A stretch of DNA of 15,038 nt. It comes from an uncultured Methanofollis sp. (GTDB lineage Archaea > Halobacteriota > Methanomicrobia > Methanomicrobiales > Methanofollaceae). The position numbers were made by a program, and so were the translations under genes. Every line of letters starts with the position of its first letter. The first letter of the stretch is position 1. Below the pieces are notes generated by a model that worked only from the letters and a program-made list of their open reading frames with translations, made no database searches and had not been told where the DNA came from. Of the stretch, positions 14,950-15,038 are shown piece by piece. Location: contig NZ_CALFSA010000019.1 of the NCBI RefSeq assembly GCF_937919355.1, positions 1 to 15,038 on the forward strand, in the 5' to 3' direction.

Positions 14950-15038
14950 TTTTGATGAAAATGTCAAAAATATTAAGCAAACTATGTTGATCCCGTTGAC
15001 ATGCCTGCCCGGTTTTTGCCGGGGAAATACCGGGAAAT

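Noticed and set aside
15008..15023. Hairpin CCCGG/CCGGG at the right edge
   Set aside because: The stem is only five base pairs and the context is cut off by the window edge.
1..15038. CRISPR array, insertion sequence or toxin-antitoxin pair
   Set aside because: No regularly spaced repeats, transposase motifs or paired small genes were found on either strand.

Overview
The window looks like chromosomal DNA of a methanogenic archaeon, most likely order Methanomicrobiales (Methanofollis or Methanoculleus-like). The reasons are strongly G+C-rich genes, an archaeal-type MetRS with two zinc knuckles and a fused C-terminal tRNA-binding domain, a PAC2 gene paired with a DUF473-like gene, tRNA genes without encoded CCA, TATA-box promoters with several leaderless starts, T-run terminators, and large secreted proteins with PKD, NosD-type beta-helix and Big2 domains. 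The genus-level placement is an inference.

Left part (1-3404): the C-terminal end of a MacB/FtsX-type ABC permease (+), then on the minus strand a solo DPPY-type DNA methyltransferase and a secreted protein with a DUF4430-like N-terminal domain followed by three PKD domains. A nested inverted repeat with a T-run lies at 3561-3632, directly behind a tRNA-Phe(GAA) gene.

Middle part (3637-9415): housekeeping and conserved methanogen genes. These are tRNA-Phe, a DHH/DHHA1 phosphoesterase (+) that overlaps an unrecognised 260-aa gene tail to tail, methionyl-tRNA synthetase (+), tRNA-Arg(UCU) (-), a two-gene operon of PAC2 and a DUF473-like gene (-), and a small methanogen protein (+) divided from PAC2 by only 35 bp.

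Right part (9465-14889): three consecutive minus-strand genes for exported proteins, read in the order 14889, 13657, 10121. The first is a 398-aa secreted protein. The second is a 1172-aa mosaic protein: two beta-helix modules, Big2, a domain shared with the first protein, a molybdopterin-oxidoreductase-like fold and a duplicated GWN domain. The third is a small membrane-anchored protein with a poly-Gly/Pro-Thr stalk. The spacings (35 and 17 nt) suggest one transcription unit, with T-runs between genes that may give partial termination. I infer a cell-surface or extracellular structure, but no enzyme activity can be assigned. The most notable signals are the domain shared by the first two proteins and an AT-rich cassette (about 12943-13490) that covers the first beta-helix core inside an otherwise very G+C-rich gene. 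No CRISPR array, insertion sequence, integrase or restriction enzyme gene was seen.
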